64,000 bases of DNA, from positions 48,673,268-48,737,267 of the forward strand of contig CM070566.1 of NCBI GenBank assembly GCA_036346405.1, written 5' to 3'. The notes under the pieces are model-generated. The model did no database searches. It was not told the origin of the DNA and saw only the letters and a program-made list of their open reading frames with translations. The translations under genes and the position numbers were made by a program. This document shows, piece by piece, positions 48,111-60,000 of this stretch (position 1 is the first letter of the stretch; each line of letters begins with the position of its first letter). The DNA comes from Phyllostachys edulis. Its lineage: Eukaryota; Streptophyta; Magnoliopsida; Poales; Poaceae.

Positions 48111-48240
48111 TACCTCGTCAGGTCTTGGCCTCCTCCCGCAGGCTATAAAATGTGCGCCCCACGCTCTGGAAGGACCACTCGATCCTTCAAACCATAGGAA
48201 GAAGAACCTTCTCCGTCATACACTAACATACCATGGCGAG

Positions 48241-48689
48241 ATGCCGAGGACCCGATCCAACAAAATCGCGAAGCAAGACCTTCTCCTGGAAAGGAGGGAG
48301 GACTTCGACCCTAACTACCGGTTGATGCCGAACAAGCATGCTCAACCTAAGTGGACGAAATGCAGACACGGGGAGGATACTATCGTGCAGGTCATAGACT
48401 GCCTTTTCGATGGCAGACGATGTTTCTTCCGATGCCCATACTCTGGGGTAAATAGTTTTGTTCATGTTACTGCTAATATATCCTCCATACTAACCGTCCC
48501 TTGCAGCAGATGGCGAAATGCAACTTTACTCGCTGGATCGATCCTCCCCATGAACGACATGTTTCGATGCACGTGGATACATTGTGGAACCGAATCTTTG
48601 ATTTGGAGGCGCAAATTGACGATCTCAAGAGCAAAATGATGACCTTCGCTAACAGATGCAGTGTGAGAGGGGCAACGAGGAGGTCGTGA
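48241..48689 (+). CDS. GRF-type zinc-finger protein (small, transposon-associated)
   Basis: Two exons, 48241-48447 and 48507-48689; 129 aa, splicing in phase 0. The centre reads CRHGEDTIVQVIDC, then RRCFFRCPYS, then KCNFTRWIDPP, the pattern of plant GRF fingers (Cys/His ligands, FxxCP, CxFxxW). The C-terminal half (WNRIFDLEAQIDDLKSKMMT) is a short coiled coil. GRF fingers bind nucleic acid in some proteins; short plant GRF proteins of this kind are common in transposon-rich regions and their role is unknown. A TATA box lies about 95 bp upstream. An upstream out-of-frame ATG at 48234 (context CCATGG) could hinder translation. An oppositely oriented relative lies at 49113-49615. Confidence 0.6.
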
Positions 48690-49112
48690 ACATAGGAAGT
48701 TCCTATGATCCCACATGCTGCTGCGCCAACCCTAGCTGCATATGTATGTGCCACTACAACGACGGCCAGCTACGTCCGAGGCGCCCAACTGGAGAACACT
48801 CTATGTGGGTAGCGAGAGGCACCTTCTACCATTAGGCACGGGCGGAGAAGCTTGTATCTCGGTAGTCTCCCTACATGCGCACTTATGTTCAATCTCCTAA
48901 AGCATGTAACTAAATGGTGGACGCGTCATTGCGGTTGCCTTTTATCGAGTTGACATGTTGCATCGATGTATCGCGTGCTTTAAGTTATAGACGTCGATAT
49001 GCATTGAACAAACTCATTCATGGGTAGATAATGTTACTGGTTTATTCTCATTCATGACGGACTGCGATGCATAGATAAAGAGTGGACATTAAATCTCATT
49101 ACAACTGAACTT
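48690..49112. other. Spacer between the two convergent GRF genes
   Basis: The two GRF genes converge on this 420-bp stretch, which must hold both 3' ends. No gene or repeat was recognised. Confidence 0.5.
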
Positions 49113-49615
49113 CTACTTGGCAACAACAAGAAATAATAGAAGAAAGACCACAAAACTAACTAGCTTAACTAATTTCTGAAGCATGTTCTCAACTCTTTCC
49201 ATCCTTTCATCCAGTCTTTTAAGTCTATTCTCTTCATTCTGCGTTGGTGGTTCAGAGGGTTGAGCCACTGGACGAAATGCAGTAACACCACGAGAGTCAT
49301 CTTGCAAGGCTGCAATTTGCATTGCAATATCTTGAACCATCGACAAATTTCCGTCGACCTTGCCAAAACCGACATGTTGTGCTCTGAAAAAGAATTGTAG
49401 CTTCAAGTGAGAAAAAAACAACATGCTTTTTTGAATGGAATTGATTAGGCGCAAGTTACCGTAAGAGTTGAACATTTCATGAACATTCGGGATGGATTCG
49501 TTGGCGTATGCGAGGTGAAAATATTCACCGGATCACTACAACAAGAGCAAACCAGCTGCTGCCGTAGTGATTGTAATTGTCTGCTCACTCGAAAGTTATA
49601 TGAGGCCGAAGACAT
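49113..49615 (-). pseudogene. GRF-type zinc-finger gene with C-terminal membrane segment, probably damaged
   Basis: On the minus strand, exon 1 (49615-49460) starts MSSASYNFRVSRQL and contains CSCCSDPVNIFTSHTPTNPS then MFMKC, the first half of a GRF finger (CxC, TSxTxxNPxR). The second exon begins after TTTTTCAG near 49381. In the spliced phase it reads STTCRFWQGRR, which supplies the second half, but stops soon after. A different frame of the same exon encodes RLDERMERVENMLQKLVK followed by a hydrophobic segment FVVFLLLFLVV and the stop at 49113. A coiled coil plus a tail anchor is the usual C-terminus of this family, so a frame slip inside exon 2 has probably split the gene. Alternative splicing could also join the frames. 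Confidence 0.5.
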
Positions 49616-49718
49616 CCAGTCTAAGATTGGAAGAAAGGAGAGGAGGAAATGAAGAGTGAGGTGAATGGCAGCCAAAGAATCCATATATAGCATAAGGCTG
49701 AATTACAATTGGGTTGAA

Positions 49719-49866
49719 GGAAATTCGCGTTCGCGAGGTAGCAGGCCCGAGGAGGAATCGTGTGGTAGCGTTGAAGGTAATTCGCGTCTGAGAGGTAGCG
49801 GGCCCGAGGAGGAATCGTGTGGCAGCGTTGAAGGTAATTCGTGTCCGCGAGGTAGTGGGCCCGAGT
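49719..49866. repeat. 57-bp tandem repeat
   Basis: About 2.6 copies of a unit GAAGGTAATTCGCGT...GAGGTAGCGGGCCCGAGGAG...TCGTGTGG.AGCGTT lie just upstream of the minus-strand GRF gene. In one minus-strand frame it encodes a repeated TNYLQRCHTIPPRARYL peptide, but there is no sign that this is translated. Confidence 0.85.
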
Positions 49867-50011
49867 TGTCATTTGTACTAAATATTTCGGAGAACATTTT
49901 GTGTCGATAAATCACAATGTCATACTGCACACTGGCACTACATAAATCACAATGGCACAATACACAATGATATTACATAACATGCATTATACGACCATAA
50001 CATTACTTATG

Positions 50012-51438
50012 GTACATCGTCCCGTCGCTTGCCCGGACGGCATAGCTGATCCTCAGGGAAGGTGAACCTGTCAGGGGAGCGGCGTACATCTCGTAAGCCG
50101 TAGTAGGGGTGTTGCGTGGGAGGCGTTGTAGTGTAGGTGTTCTGTTCAAAGCTGAGCAGTCTGTCGATCCACTCGTGCTCATCCTGCGGGAAGGGTACTT
50201 GGTGAGTTAGTCCTTGATTTATGCAACGAAAAAATTGTTGTAACTACGTTAAAGTGTACCTGCGTAGGTTGTTGTGTGGACGAGGATCCTCCTGGCCAGT
50301 CTGTGCCGTAATGCTGCACGGTGTACCCTTGGTGCATCTCACCGAACCACTGGTCGCGCTTCTGCACGTGCGATTGAATGCCACGCGCCAATGATCCCAA
50401 CCCGTCATCTCGGCGCTGCAGCGAGTAAGGGTCGCTGTCTACAGTGGAACAATGTCGCGTCGACGAGGAAGTCGTATGCTGCGCCTCCCTCTGTGATGAC
50501 GACGGCTGAAGCAGAGTGTTGTCCCCTTGCAAATCTTTGCGCCTCCTCGCGTGGCGGCGACGGTGAAGCGAGTGTTGTCCCCTCTCAAGTGTTGCAAGAA
50601 CAAATGGTTATGTCAGATACGTTCGAAAGGAGTGCATGGACAAGTATTGATAACAACAACCTGTGGCCTGAGGCGCGTTGAGGCTGAGCGACCATAGCTC
50701 CGACGACTTTCAGAGTGCGACGGACGTGCGGAGGGCGATGCCGAGGGAGGTGCCGATGGCGGAGGGGGTGGAGGGTGCCCTCGATGTCCTCGATGCTGTA
50801 CGTGAACGTCGCTGTGGTGACCACAAGTTATGGTCCTAATTGCAGCCCTCGCGTCCTCGGTCATGGTGCGCACCGCATGTAGGAGGCGATCAAATGTGCT
50901 ATTGCGACCACAGCGTAGAGTTTCTAAACCCTCATGCTCGATACAATCAAGGTGGTAGTGCTGCAAGGAAACCCATAGTAAGTTAGAAACGTGTTGCCGG
51001 ATGAAATTTGTATGAAGAATGTTTTACTGTTTCGTCCTGGTGTGCCGCTCGGTGACGGTCGGGACCTGCTAGTACAACAGCATCTTGCATGACCTCCACT
51101 GGACGCTGTGGCGCTGGCCCAGTAAGCCTACACCTAGTGCGCGGAACATACCACTGCAAGTACGCAACATACGTCTGGATGGCGTAGCCTCGTAACTCGT
51201 GCACCACGTCTGTCGCCGCCCTCTCGCCCCACAACGCCGTCCACGGCTGCTGTGTCTGCCTCCAGTCGTCGCTCCTCCGGCCTCTCCTCATTTGCTTGCA
51301 ATTGAATTCGGATGTCAGAAAATGTAAGTCAGACATGCGGCTAATATGATACCGAAAAACGACATACCGGTGGGCCTTCTCAGTGAGAGGTCGTCCTGGC
51401 GACGGTGGCACCTCCCGGTAAAGGCCAAACTGTCTCAT
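50012..51438 (-). pseudogene. Plant mobile domain gene, right copy, C-terminal half only
   Basis: Minus-strand exons start with MRQFGLYREVPPSPGRP (51438-51368), the equivalent of LHQFGLRQEIPAP in the left copy. Next come WRQTQQPWTALWGER and YVAYLQWYVPRTR (about 51290-51140), then HYHLDCIEHEGLETLRCG and STFDRLLHAVRTM (about 50960-50850). A serine/arginine-rich tail follows, and a last exon ends with FTFPEDQLCRPGKRRDDVP-stop at about 50012. The whole N-terminal half with the HTFHLPCGEM signature is missing. Beyond 51440 the sequence turns into LTR-like DNA. Exon borders are partly inferred. Confidence 0.65.
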
Positions 51439-52891
51439 GAATTTTGGGCATGTTTACATGTAAAGATTATTTGAGCATGTTTTAAAATTTTTAATAAAAA
51501 ACAACAATGCATTTATATGAAAACAATAGCTTGGAAGAATTTTAGAGAAAATCACATAACATATAAATACTGAAAAATTTACACAAGAAACTACACAGCT
51601 TCATAAGCCTCCACAAAAAATTTCATAAATTGTGCATCCCATTTTCTAAGTACAAAAATTCTAGAACCATTCAGCTAGTTTTGAAAAAAAATTCAAAAGT
51701 CATTTTGAATTTTCCCTCTCACCATTGGGCCATATCTACCATAGCGCAATTCCGCACTAGCCCCGCTCCTCTATCACTGACGGTGTGGCCCCACCCGTCA
51801 GAGGCCTTCATCCACCTCTCGCCACGCCCACGCCACCAGCAGCAAGATCGCACCTACTCCGCCCCGGTTCACGCATCACGCCATCGTTCGCCTCCACCGC
51901 CCGTCGTGTGCGCTTATGACGTACGTCATTGTGCCCATGCCTCCCCCTGCCCATGACGCCGCCTTTTTCCCGCGCTGGTGGAGATGCCAGAGCGCGTCCG
52001 CGAGTTCTCACGCAACTGCCATTATCACGCCAATCTCAGTCGTACTTAAGCTTCTGACCTCGTCATGAACACCCTAGCTCGCCATTCTCGCCTCCCACCA
52101 AGAATCAGAGCTTCTCGCTCCTTGGTTTGTCCGGAACAAGCGCGTCGTTCTCGACGCCGGTGAGCAAGCTCTACACCGTTGCCACCTCTCGTGAGCTTCC
52201 TTGCCCTCGCTACCAGCATTACCATGTGTCCCTTACCTCACTGATACTCCATCTTTGCTTGATGTAGCTCCAGAAACCCCGTAGCGTGATCGTACCATCA
52301 TCTTCTTCATCTCCGGTGCACACCCCGTTTTAGGCCTTTGCGTTTCTGACGTCTGGTGAGCTTGAACCTCATCTAACTATGTCGTATAGCGTCCCATACT
52401 CTACTAATGCAATCGTTATTGTACTGCATGCACAGTCGTATATATGCAATGCAATCGTCATTGTACTGCATTCACAGCCATATATATGAAATGCAATCGT
52501 CATTGTACTGCACGCATGCTACCACTCTTCTCTTTAATCACTTGATGATGTCCAATTTTCAAAGCGTACCTAAGCTGTTCCAAAGTACAAAGTAGCTAGG
52601 CATATCGTCGTCGTCGTTATGTTGACAAACGCATAGCCCTTGTTGCACTTGGACCCTAATTCACAAAACCCTAAAACATGTAATAACCGTTCACATGAAA
52701 TCATGAAAACCCTGATTTCCGAAACCTAAAACCCTAATTTATAAATTCCTACAAACAGTAGCCTTAAATGAATTTTTGAGAATAGTGCAGAACATATAAA
52801 ATTAAGGAATAATTGCACAAGTAAGTACACTGTATCAGGAGCCTCCACAAAAAAATTGTTGGAGCTCATTTGCTATATTTAGAACTTTCTA
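51439..52891. repeat. LTR-like sequence left of the CACTA element
   Basis: No gene is supported. AT-rich sequence at 51460-51710 gives way to a C-rich tract (51715-52000) and a leader-like stretch. The phrase near 51595 (CAGCTTCATAAGCCTCCACA) recurs in altered form near 52840 (TATCAGGAGCCTCCACA) and, inverted, near 54880. These are therefore pieces of related LTRs in both orientations. LTR ends could not be fixed. Confidence 0.4.
52407..52520 (+). repeat. 48-bp tandem repeat
   Basis: About 2.4 copies of a unit ATGCAATCGTCATTGTACTG followed by CATTCACAGCCATATATATG lie in a row. The unit length is a multiple of three, so all + strand frames carry a periodic peptide (MQSSLYCIHSHIYE in one), which is a by-product. 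Confidence 0.85.
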
Positions 52892-54485
52892 CAATCTATT
52901 AGAAATCCCCATTTTCCCTAGTGAGTAATATACTAGGGAACATGCCCAAAACTATAGGGAATTGGTTTCCCTAGTGGCATTCGTAGAGAACGACTACTAG
53001 AGAAAAGAATGTAGGGGAAAGAAAACATTCCCTACGGTTTTTTTTGGAAAAACCTAGGGAAAGAATCGTTCCCTAGGATTTTAAACGGTAGGAAAATCTC
53101 GTCCACGTGGCATTGTCATCTGACGTGGAAAGTTTATTTCCCTACGTTTCCCTTTCTGCCAGCCTAGGGAAAGAAATTAACAAATTTCCTACGTTATTTC
53201 TTGTATACCCTAGGGAACATTTTTATATAAATATTAATTTTCTATTGCTAATTCAAAATTCATTCCCTACTATTTAGCATGAACACTAGAGGTACTGAAT
53301 TTATTGTTTTTTTTTCTAAATATACATACATTATTCAAATACTTATTATATTCAAAGACGCTAAATTCACATTATCACTCAAAACAAAATTTATGCAAGA
53401 GATAAACATAACAATATCCTGTATTTCCAATTGACCATCAAGTACTATTTGAGGCACATTTGCACCAACATATACAAGTGTAAACATCACACTACCAAAA
53501 AGTCCAAAAAAACAACACCCACGCTTATCACTTTGCTATTTCTCACAACACTAGAGATTAACAATCACTAACACAGCACAAATGCAAGATGACAGAAATG
53601 GAAATGTTACCAGCTGCGAGCGGCGGCGACACCAAAGTGAGGAGAGGATCGACGGCGCCGGGCCGGAGTGAGGAGGCAAAGTTGCGGCGGCAGCGAGAAG
53701 CATCGGGACCGAGGAGCAACAAGGGAGGGACCGGCGTGGCTGGCGGGACGCAGCAGAGGTCAAGGCTAACCGCTTAGGTTTAGCTTTTAGGGGGAGGGGC
53801 TCGGATAAGGACAACGAGGTGGAGGGATCTGCTGGGGGCGATGTTGGGGGAGTAGTTGCCGCGTCGGGGTCGACGGCGACGGCGGGGAGGAGGAGAAGAA
53901 GGGGAGCGGGGCGGCGGCGGCGACTTCAAGGAGGACGAGGAGGAGGGGGCAAGTGGCTCGGGGGAGGGGGCGGCACCGCTCGGGGCAGGAGCGGAGGGTG
54001 GGCGGTGGCTGCTACGGGCGAAGACGGGGAGTTTGGGTAGGGCAGGAGGCAAGTTAGCGCAGAAATGCAGAAATAGATTGGCCTGCTGCCGAAACGAAAA
54101 AAAAGTAGCACGTAGAAAACAAAAGGGCGCCTAAAAAAAAGTAGCGGGTAGAAAAAAACCGGTGCCTAAAATAAAAAAGTAGCGCAAAAAAATTGGCACA
54201 TAAAAAAAATAGCGCATAGCAAAAAAAAAGAGAGGCAAAAACAAAAAATACATTCCCTACGGTTTTGGCCATCCGAGTAGGGAAAGTTGCCACCATGGCG
54301 CTGACATGGCATAGTCTATTTCTCTCTCCATAGTCTTTCCCTAGAAATTTATGTAAACAGTAGGGAATGATTTCGTTCCCTAGGTTTTTTTACCTTACCC
54401 TAGGGATAGATACTTTCCTTTGGATTACAATTCCACTACTAGGGAACGTTTTAAACTGTAGGAAAAACAGGGATTTCTAGTAGTG
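52892..54485. mobile_element. Non-autonomous CACTA (En/Spm) element
   Basis: The right end, read in reverse, is CACTACTAGAAATCCCTGTT. The left end is a decayed match beginning at about 52892 (TCTATTAGAAATCCCCATTT). Subterminal regions (52915-53270 and 54250-54470) carry many CCTAGGGAA/TTCCCTAGG and CCCTACGG motifs in both orientations, as expected of CACTA transposase-binding repeats. The GC-rich centre (53560-54050) has only low-complexity frames and no transposase. The 3-bp target duplication could not be confirmed because the left terminus is damaged. Confidence 0.8.
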
Positions 54486-55239
54486 TATACTTTTCTAGAG
54501 GAGATAGAATCTGCGCCCCTAGGGGCCGGACGAGGGTAATTCCGTGCCACCGGGGACCGTACGAGGGTATTTCTCGTGGCTTTCTTTGTCCGGGCGAGAA
54601 TAACGGCCATCAATGGGGTAGATTAGGTAGGCGAAGACCGGCGGAGGTGATGGGCGTAGCTGGGACTCGAAACGGTGGGCGGACGATGAAAACCGGGGGA
54701 CTAGAAGCGAGGGGGTGAGTGAGGTGGAAGAAAGGCTCTGGCTTGTGGGTCCCACGCATCAGCAAGAGAGAGAGAAAGAGAGTTTAGATTAGGTTTTTGG
54801 ATTTAAAGGCTGAGGCATTGCTGAATTTTTGGATCGGACAAACAAGGTCCAAATTTATGAAACTTTTTTTGAGGGCTCCTGACCTAGTGTAGTTGCTTAT
54901 GTAAATTTTTCAGAGCTTTATCTTGTCTGTGATTTTCTCGAAAAATCTTACAAGCTTCTATTTTTATGTCATTGTATTTGTTATTCTTAATGAAAATTCG
55001 CATAATTTGTTCAATAAATTTTTCCTTGAGCAATTATGCCCAAAATAATTCTCTCACCTATTTTTATTTTGTTTTATCTAAATTTCTTTTAAGTGCATGT
55101 TTGTATGAATTTCATTATTTACTTTATATAAAAGTTTAAAATCAAGCATAGATAAATTCTCATATGAAATATGCTCAAAATTATTTTTCCAATGCATTTC
55201 TATTATGTACTCCCAAAATGTGAATTTTGAGATGTTACA
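54486..55239. repeat. LTR-like sequence right of the CACTA element
   Basis: This is a GC-rich then AT-rich stretch ending TTGAGATGTTACA at 55239, the terminus of the TGTAAC...GTTACA LTR families. It shares short phrases, inverted, with 51540-51640. No gene is seen. Confidence 0.4.
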
Positions 55240-56772
55240 AAAAGAATATGGATTTGCACAAATGTAGTTTCAATACGATCAAAGTATTGACTTGCTTGGA
55301 TCAAAAACAGGTGGGTCTTAGAAGTCTTGCGTTTGCTCGAATTGGGACTCTTCCGCATCCTCGAACTCTACTCAAACGATCGCGCTGGAAAATGAACAAA
55401 CCGACGAATAAAGCAAGTAAATACAAAATAAAATCGATTGAACTCCAAATTGAACAAAACCATAGTCAATAGAAAGATATTGAATTTAGAAAATTTTAGA
55501 AACAAGAATCGATAGAATCGGAGTTCGTATGAAGGAGAATGAACAATCGAAAGTTTTATTTTCACATGAAACGATGAAAATCTAAGAAAAAAAATGAGAA
55601 AGGAATATTCATGGAAGATGTTGTTCTGAATTTTCACATAACAAGCCACTTTGTTTATGACAACTATAGCCCACTTGCAAGTGAGAGAAGGAGATAGTAG
55701 GAAAAGAAAGGGGAGGATGACATGTGGGCCCCATATGTCATAGAGACAATGAACAATCAACAGAGACTCAATTGCTCATAGTAGAAACAGAGGAAGTAGC
55801 AGAAACAGAGGAAGGAGGAGGCGGCGGCGGCGGCGAGGCAGGTGGCCGGTGCAGCCGGCCAACGACAAAAATGGGTTCCCACGGGGGTGATGATACCACA
55901 AGCGGCGGCGGCACTGGGGAAGGTCCGGCGCGGCGGCACATGCGGCGGCGGCGGGCGCATGGGAGTGCGACAAACCGGCGGTGCAGCGGCGCGGCGACAA
56001 AGAAGACACGCGCACGAGCTGCACCCGAGGATGGGGAAGGGGCTGGGTGGCTCGGGGAGCTCCGAGGTGGCACGGCATCGACGCCCGGTGGCGGGGAAGA
56101 AGGGACGGCGGCGGTGAAGATCGACGGACGAAGGACTTTCGGCCTAGAAGAGGAGAACGATGAAAATACGACGATTCGCTGCACGAAAACCAAAATTGTT
56201 TGAGGGGAAAATTTCATGGTGCTTGGGAACACAACGTGACACAGGTGGCGAGAGGAGAGGCTCACCAGAGCGGCGAAAACGGCAGTGGCGGTGCGGTGGC
56301 CGACATTGGAACTTGAGCTCCTCGGTTGAACTCGGTGAAAAGAGAGATGATAGGGAAATGGCGAAGCTGTTGAGGCTTCTTATAGTCAAGGGGGGGAGGA
56401 GATGGCCGTTGAAGGACGCCATGATGGCCGTGCGACGCGGCGGGAGCGGGCGACGCGGTGGGAGAAGGGGGAGCAGGGGGCCTGGGCGAGGCGCAGATGA
56501 GGAGGCGATGCTCTGACGCGAGCGGCGTGGCACAGTGCGGCGGGAGCGGGTCGGGGCAGCGCTTGACGCGCTCTGGACGCGTCCTGGGCGAGTAGAGTGG
56601 CATGGGCCACTGGGCCGTGTGGGATTGGTCATGGCCAGTCAGAAGGGTTTTTTGGAGAATTGAGATTTGGATTGTTGAGCGAAAACAAGCTGAAGACTTT
56701 GAATTTGAATTCAAGATTGAACTTTTGAACTTAAGACAAAAGCTCCAAAAGGTTCCAAAATGGGATGTTACA
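55240..56772 (-). repeat. Truncated long LTR with adjacent purine tract
   Basis: This LTR ends GGGATGTTACA at 56772. The next bases, TCTCCTCCGCTT (56773-56784), are the complement of a polypurine tract AAGCGGAGGAGA, so this was the downstream LTR of a minus-oriented element. The left part aligns with 34486-34640 (GATCAAAGTATTGACTTGC) and with 5095-5170. A minus-strand TATA-like box (GACTATAAGAAG, about 56375-56386) matches the promoter position in related LTRs. The first ~1.7 kb of the LTR is missing. GGC-rich open frames are not genes. Confidence 0.65.
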
Positions 56773-57045
56773 TCTCCTCCGCTTAATACGACTTCTCCAG
56801 ATCTCTTTCAGCGTTTTTCACCTGGTGCACACGAAGCGATGGGTTCGATTCTTGGAATCTTGCCGGAGGGCAGCGTCAAGTGGTACGTACCAAGGTCCAA
56901 GGCACGAACTTGTTCTTGATTTTTCTTTTCTATTTTTTTTGGCGAGGAACTTGTTCTTGATTTCTTTCTCGTAGGTAATCTTGGGACACTTGGGTCTTTT
57001 TGCGATATTCAGATATAGGAAATTGCAAGCAGCATCAAGCAAGTC

Positions 57046-60000
57046 TGAGCCGGCCTGAGGGAGGCGGGAGGGCAATGTCGAGGCCCAAAGACATTGATGG
57101 GCCCTCCCTGTATATATACGATGACGTCAAGACACGGTACTAAGTAGAGTAGAAAAGAAACGACGTGACTTCTCCGCTTCAGAAATCTCTGCGGCAGTAC
57201 CGCCACCGCCAATGGGCAAACGCCAGGCCACCCGGTCTTGTTCTGCGATTCTGCATTCTCTTTGATACTCGCAAGAAGGGCCGAGGGCGATCGGGCGAGG
57301 CAATGAGTCGCCGCACGGCCGCACGTGACACGCCCATGGTCCACCGTCCGCTGCTCATTGGCGCCTGATCTCTGCTTGCGTGGCGTGATCTGCTCATCAA
57401 AGGTGCGTCGTATTTCTTAATTCTTATTTCTTATCTCGTCATATGATCCCTAATCATGTAATGATCCCTAATCATTTAGTCATTTATTGATATCATCGGT
57501 TAATAATTGTTTCTCTAAATATTAATAGGACCATGTCATCAAGAAAGTATGCTTCGGCAATGACAAAAGAAAGAAGAAAAACGAATAGATGATTTGGTAG
57601 AATCTCAAAGAGGGCTCTTCATAAATTTCTTAAGAGTAACACAAGAACTTCAAGAGATCCAGATGCATTGGCGATAGTTCTTTGTGGAGGAGCCACTAAT
57701 GCTAATCCGTAAGATCGAGACCATATGGAGGACAATGTTGACATCGACATGGATGAACATAATGTGAGTGATCATGAGCACGATTTAATTCAAATGAAAT
57801 GAACCTACTATTGTTGATGAGGATCCGGTTTATCGATATTTATGGTCCAAGAAATTGGGATAATCTTGATAACAAAGCAAGGGATACATTAGTTGAGAAG
57901 GGGCCTATAAGAGAAGAGAATCTTGAATTCCTTGGGATGCTAATGATAGACATTTTTCCTATAGCTATTACTCTAGAAAAATGAGCAATGGAGAGGTACA
58001 TGATAGAAAATAGTTAGTTTATTCCAAACACTTGGAATGAGCATTTTGCTTCATTGTAAGCTTTTAATTCTAACAAATGCAAGAGTTCATTGGGGAATGA
58101 TGGGTATAGAGATTGGAGGCATGTCAATGAGAGGTTGAGGGAGCATGAAATTAGTGTTGAGCACATTACCAATATGACCTCATGGAACCAGCTTGAGAAT
58201 TAGGTGAGAAACAACAAACAATTGACAAAGAGTTGCAACAACAAATCTCAAAGGAGAAAGAGCGCTTAAGGCAAGTATTATTAAGAATAGTTGCCATTGT
58301 GAAATTTCTTGGTAAACGTAATTTGGCTTTTAGAGGATCTAATGAGCAGCTTTACAATGACCAAAATGGGAATTTTTTAGCTTGTTGTGAGATGGTTGCA
58401 GAATTTGATTTGGTAATGCAAGACCATCTTAGACGTATTCAAAACAAAGACATTCATTATCATTATCTCAGCCACAAAATTCAGAATGAGTTGATTTCTC
58501 TTATGGCCTCTGATATTACAAATTCTATCATCAAGATTGTTAAAAGAGCCAAATATTTCTTTGTTATTCTTGATTGTACCCCAGATGTTAGTCACCAAGA
58601 ACAAATGAGTTTATTGGTTCGATGTGTTAACATGATTGATGGTAAAATTAAAATAGAGGAATACTTTCTTGGTTTCTTGAAGGTAGATGACACATCTGGT
58701 TCTGGGCTGTTCAATGTTTTGGTTGATTCCATTAAGTCATTTGGTCTTGATATTGATGACATTAGGGGACAAGGTTATGATAATGGTTCTAATATGAAAG
58801 GAAAACATAAGGGGGTTCAAAGCCGGCTGCTTGATATTAATCCAAGAGCTTTATATATGCCATGTGCTTGTCATAGTCTTAATCTTACTCTTTGTGATAT
58901 GGCCAAGTCTTGCACTAAAGCTGTCACTTTTTTTGGAATTGTGCAACGGATATATGTATTATTTGCTGGTTCTACCAAAAGATGGAAATTTTTGCTTGAT
59001 TATGTTGATGGTCTAACTGTGAAGTCACTGTGCAACACACGTTGGGAGAGTCGGATTAAAAGTGTTACAGCAATTAGATATCAAGCTCCTCAGCTAAGGG
59101 CAGCTTTACTTGCATTAAGTGAAGATCCTGATGTTGAATCCAAGGATAGGAGTGATGCAAAGAATTTATTTGATGTGCTTGGCAGCTTTGAATTTATATT
59201 TGGCATGGTTATTTGGCATGACATTCTATTTGTTGTTAATAAAGTGAGCAAAAAATTGCAATCACCATCTATGTGCATTGATTACGCCATGCATGTATAG
59301 AAGGCATAATGGATTACTTTGAGACCTATAGGAATGATGGGTTTGCTTCTAGTATGGTCACTGCTAAAGAAATTGCATCTGACATGGGTGTTGAGCAATC
59401 ATTTCCTGTAAAGCGTCGTGCTCTTAGAAAGAAACATTTTGATGAAAATAATAGTGAGGAAGTCATCTTGCAAGCTGAAAAGGATTTTAAAGTTAGTTAC
59501 TTTCTGGTTATGGTTGATATGGCAAAAAGATCATTGAAAAGTAGATTTGAACAACTCCACTCATTTAATGAAATATTTGGGTTTTAATGAGTTCAACAAG
59601 CTTGAAGTCCTTGGATGGTCTGAACTAAATTTGTGTTGCACAACATTGGCGTAGCTTTCTCTCATAATGGCTCGTCGACATTGATTTAAATGATCTAATT
59701 TACGAGCTAAGGGTTACGCAATCCGCTTTGCGGATAGAGAAATGACAAACTATGGAGATTTTTGAGTTTATTCTGAGCGGTGATTGTTATCCTAGTACTT
59801 CCATTGCTTATCGCATCTTGTTTACTATCTTGGGTATCGTGGCATCACCGAAAGAAGCTTCTCAAAATTAAAATTGTCAAGAACTATTTGAGATCTACAA
59901 TGTCACAAGAGAGGTTAAATGGATTGACAACATTATGCATTGAGAAGCGATTGTTGGATGAGATTGATATTGACACCATCATCGATGACTTCGCATCAAG

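Noticed and set aside
44234..51440. Single Mutator-like element with definable termini
   Set aside because: No long terminal inverted repeats or 9-bp duplications were found by eye, so the cluster is reported by gene order only.
55724..56632. Overlapping long open frames on both strands near 56000
   Set aside because: Same GC-rich LTR leader as at 5400-5800; GGCGGC repeats keep all frames open.
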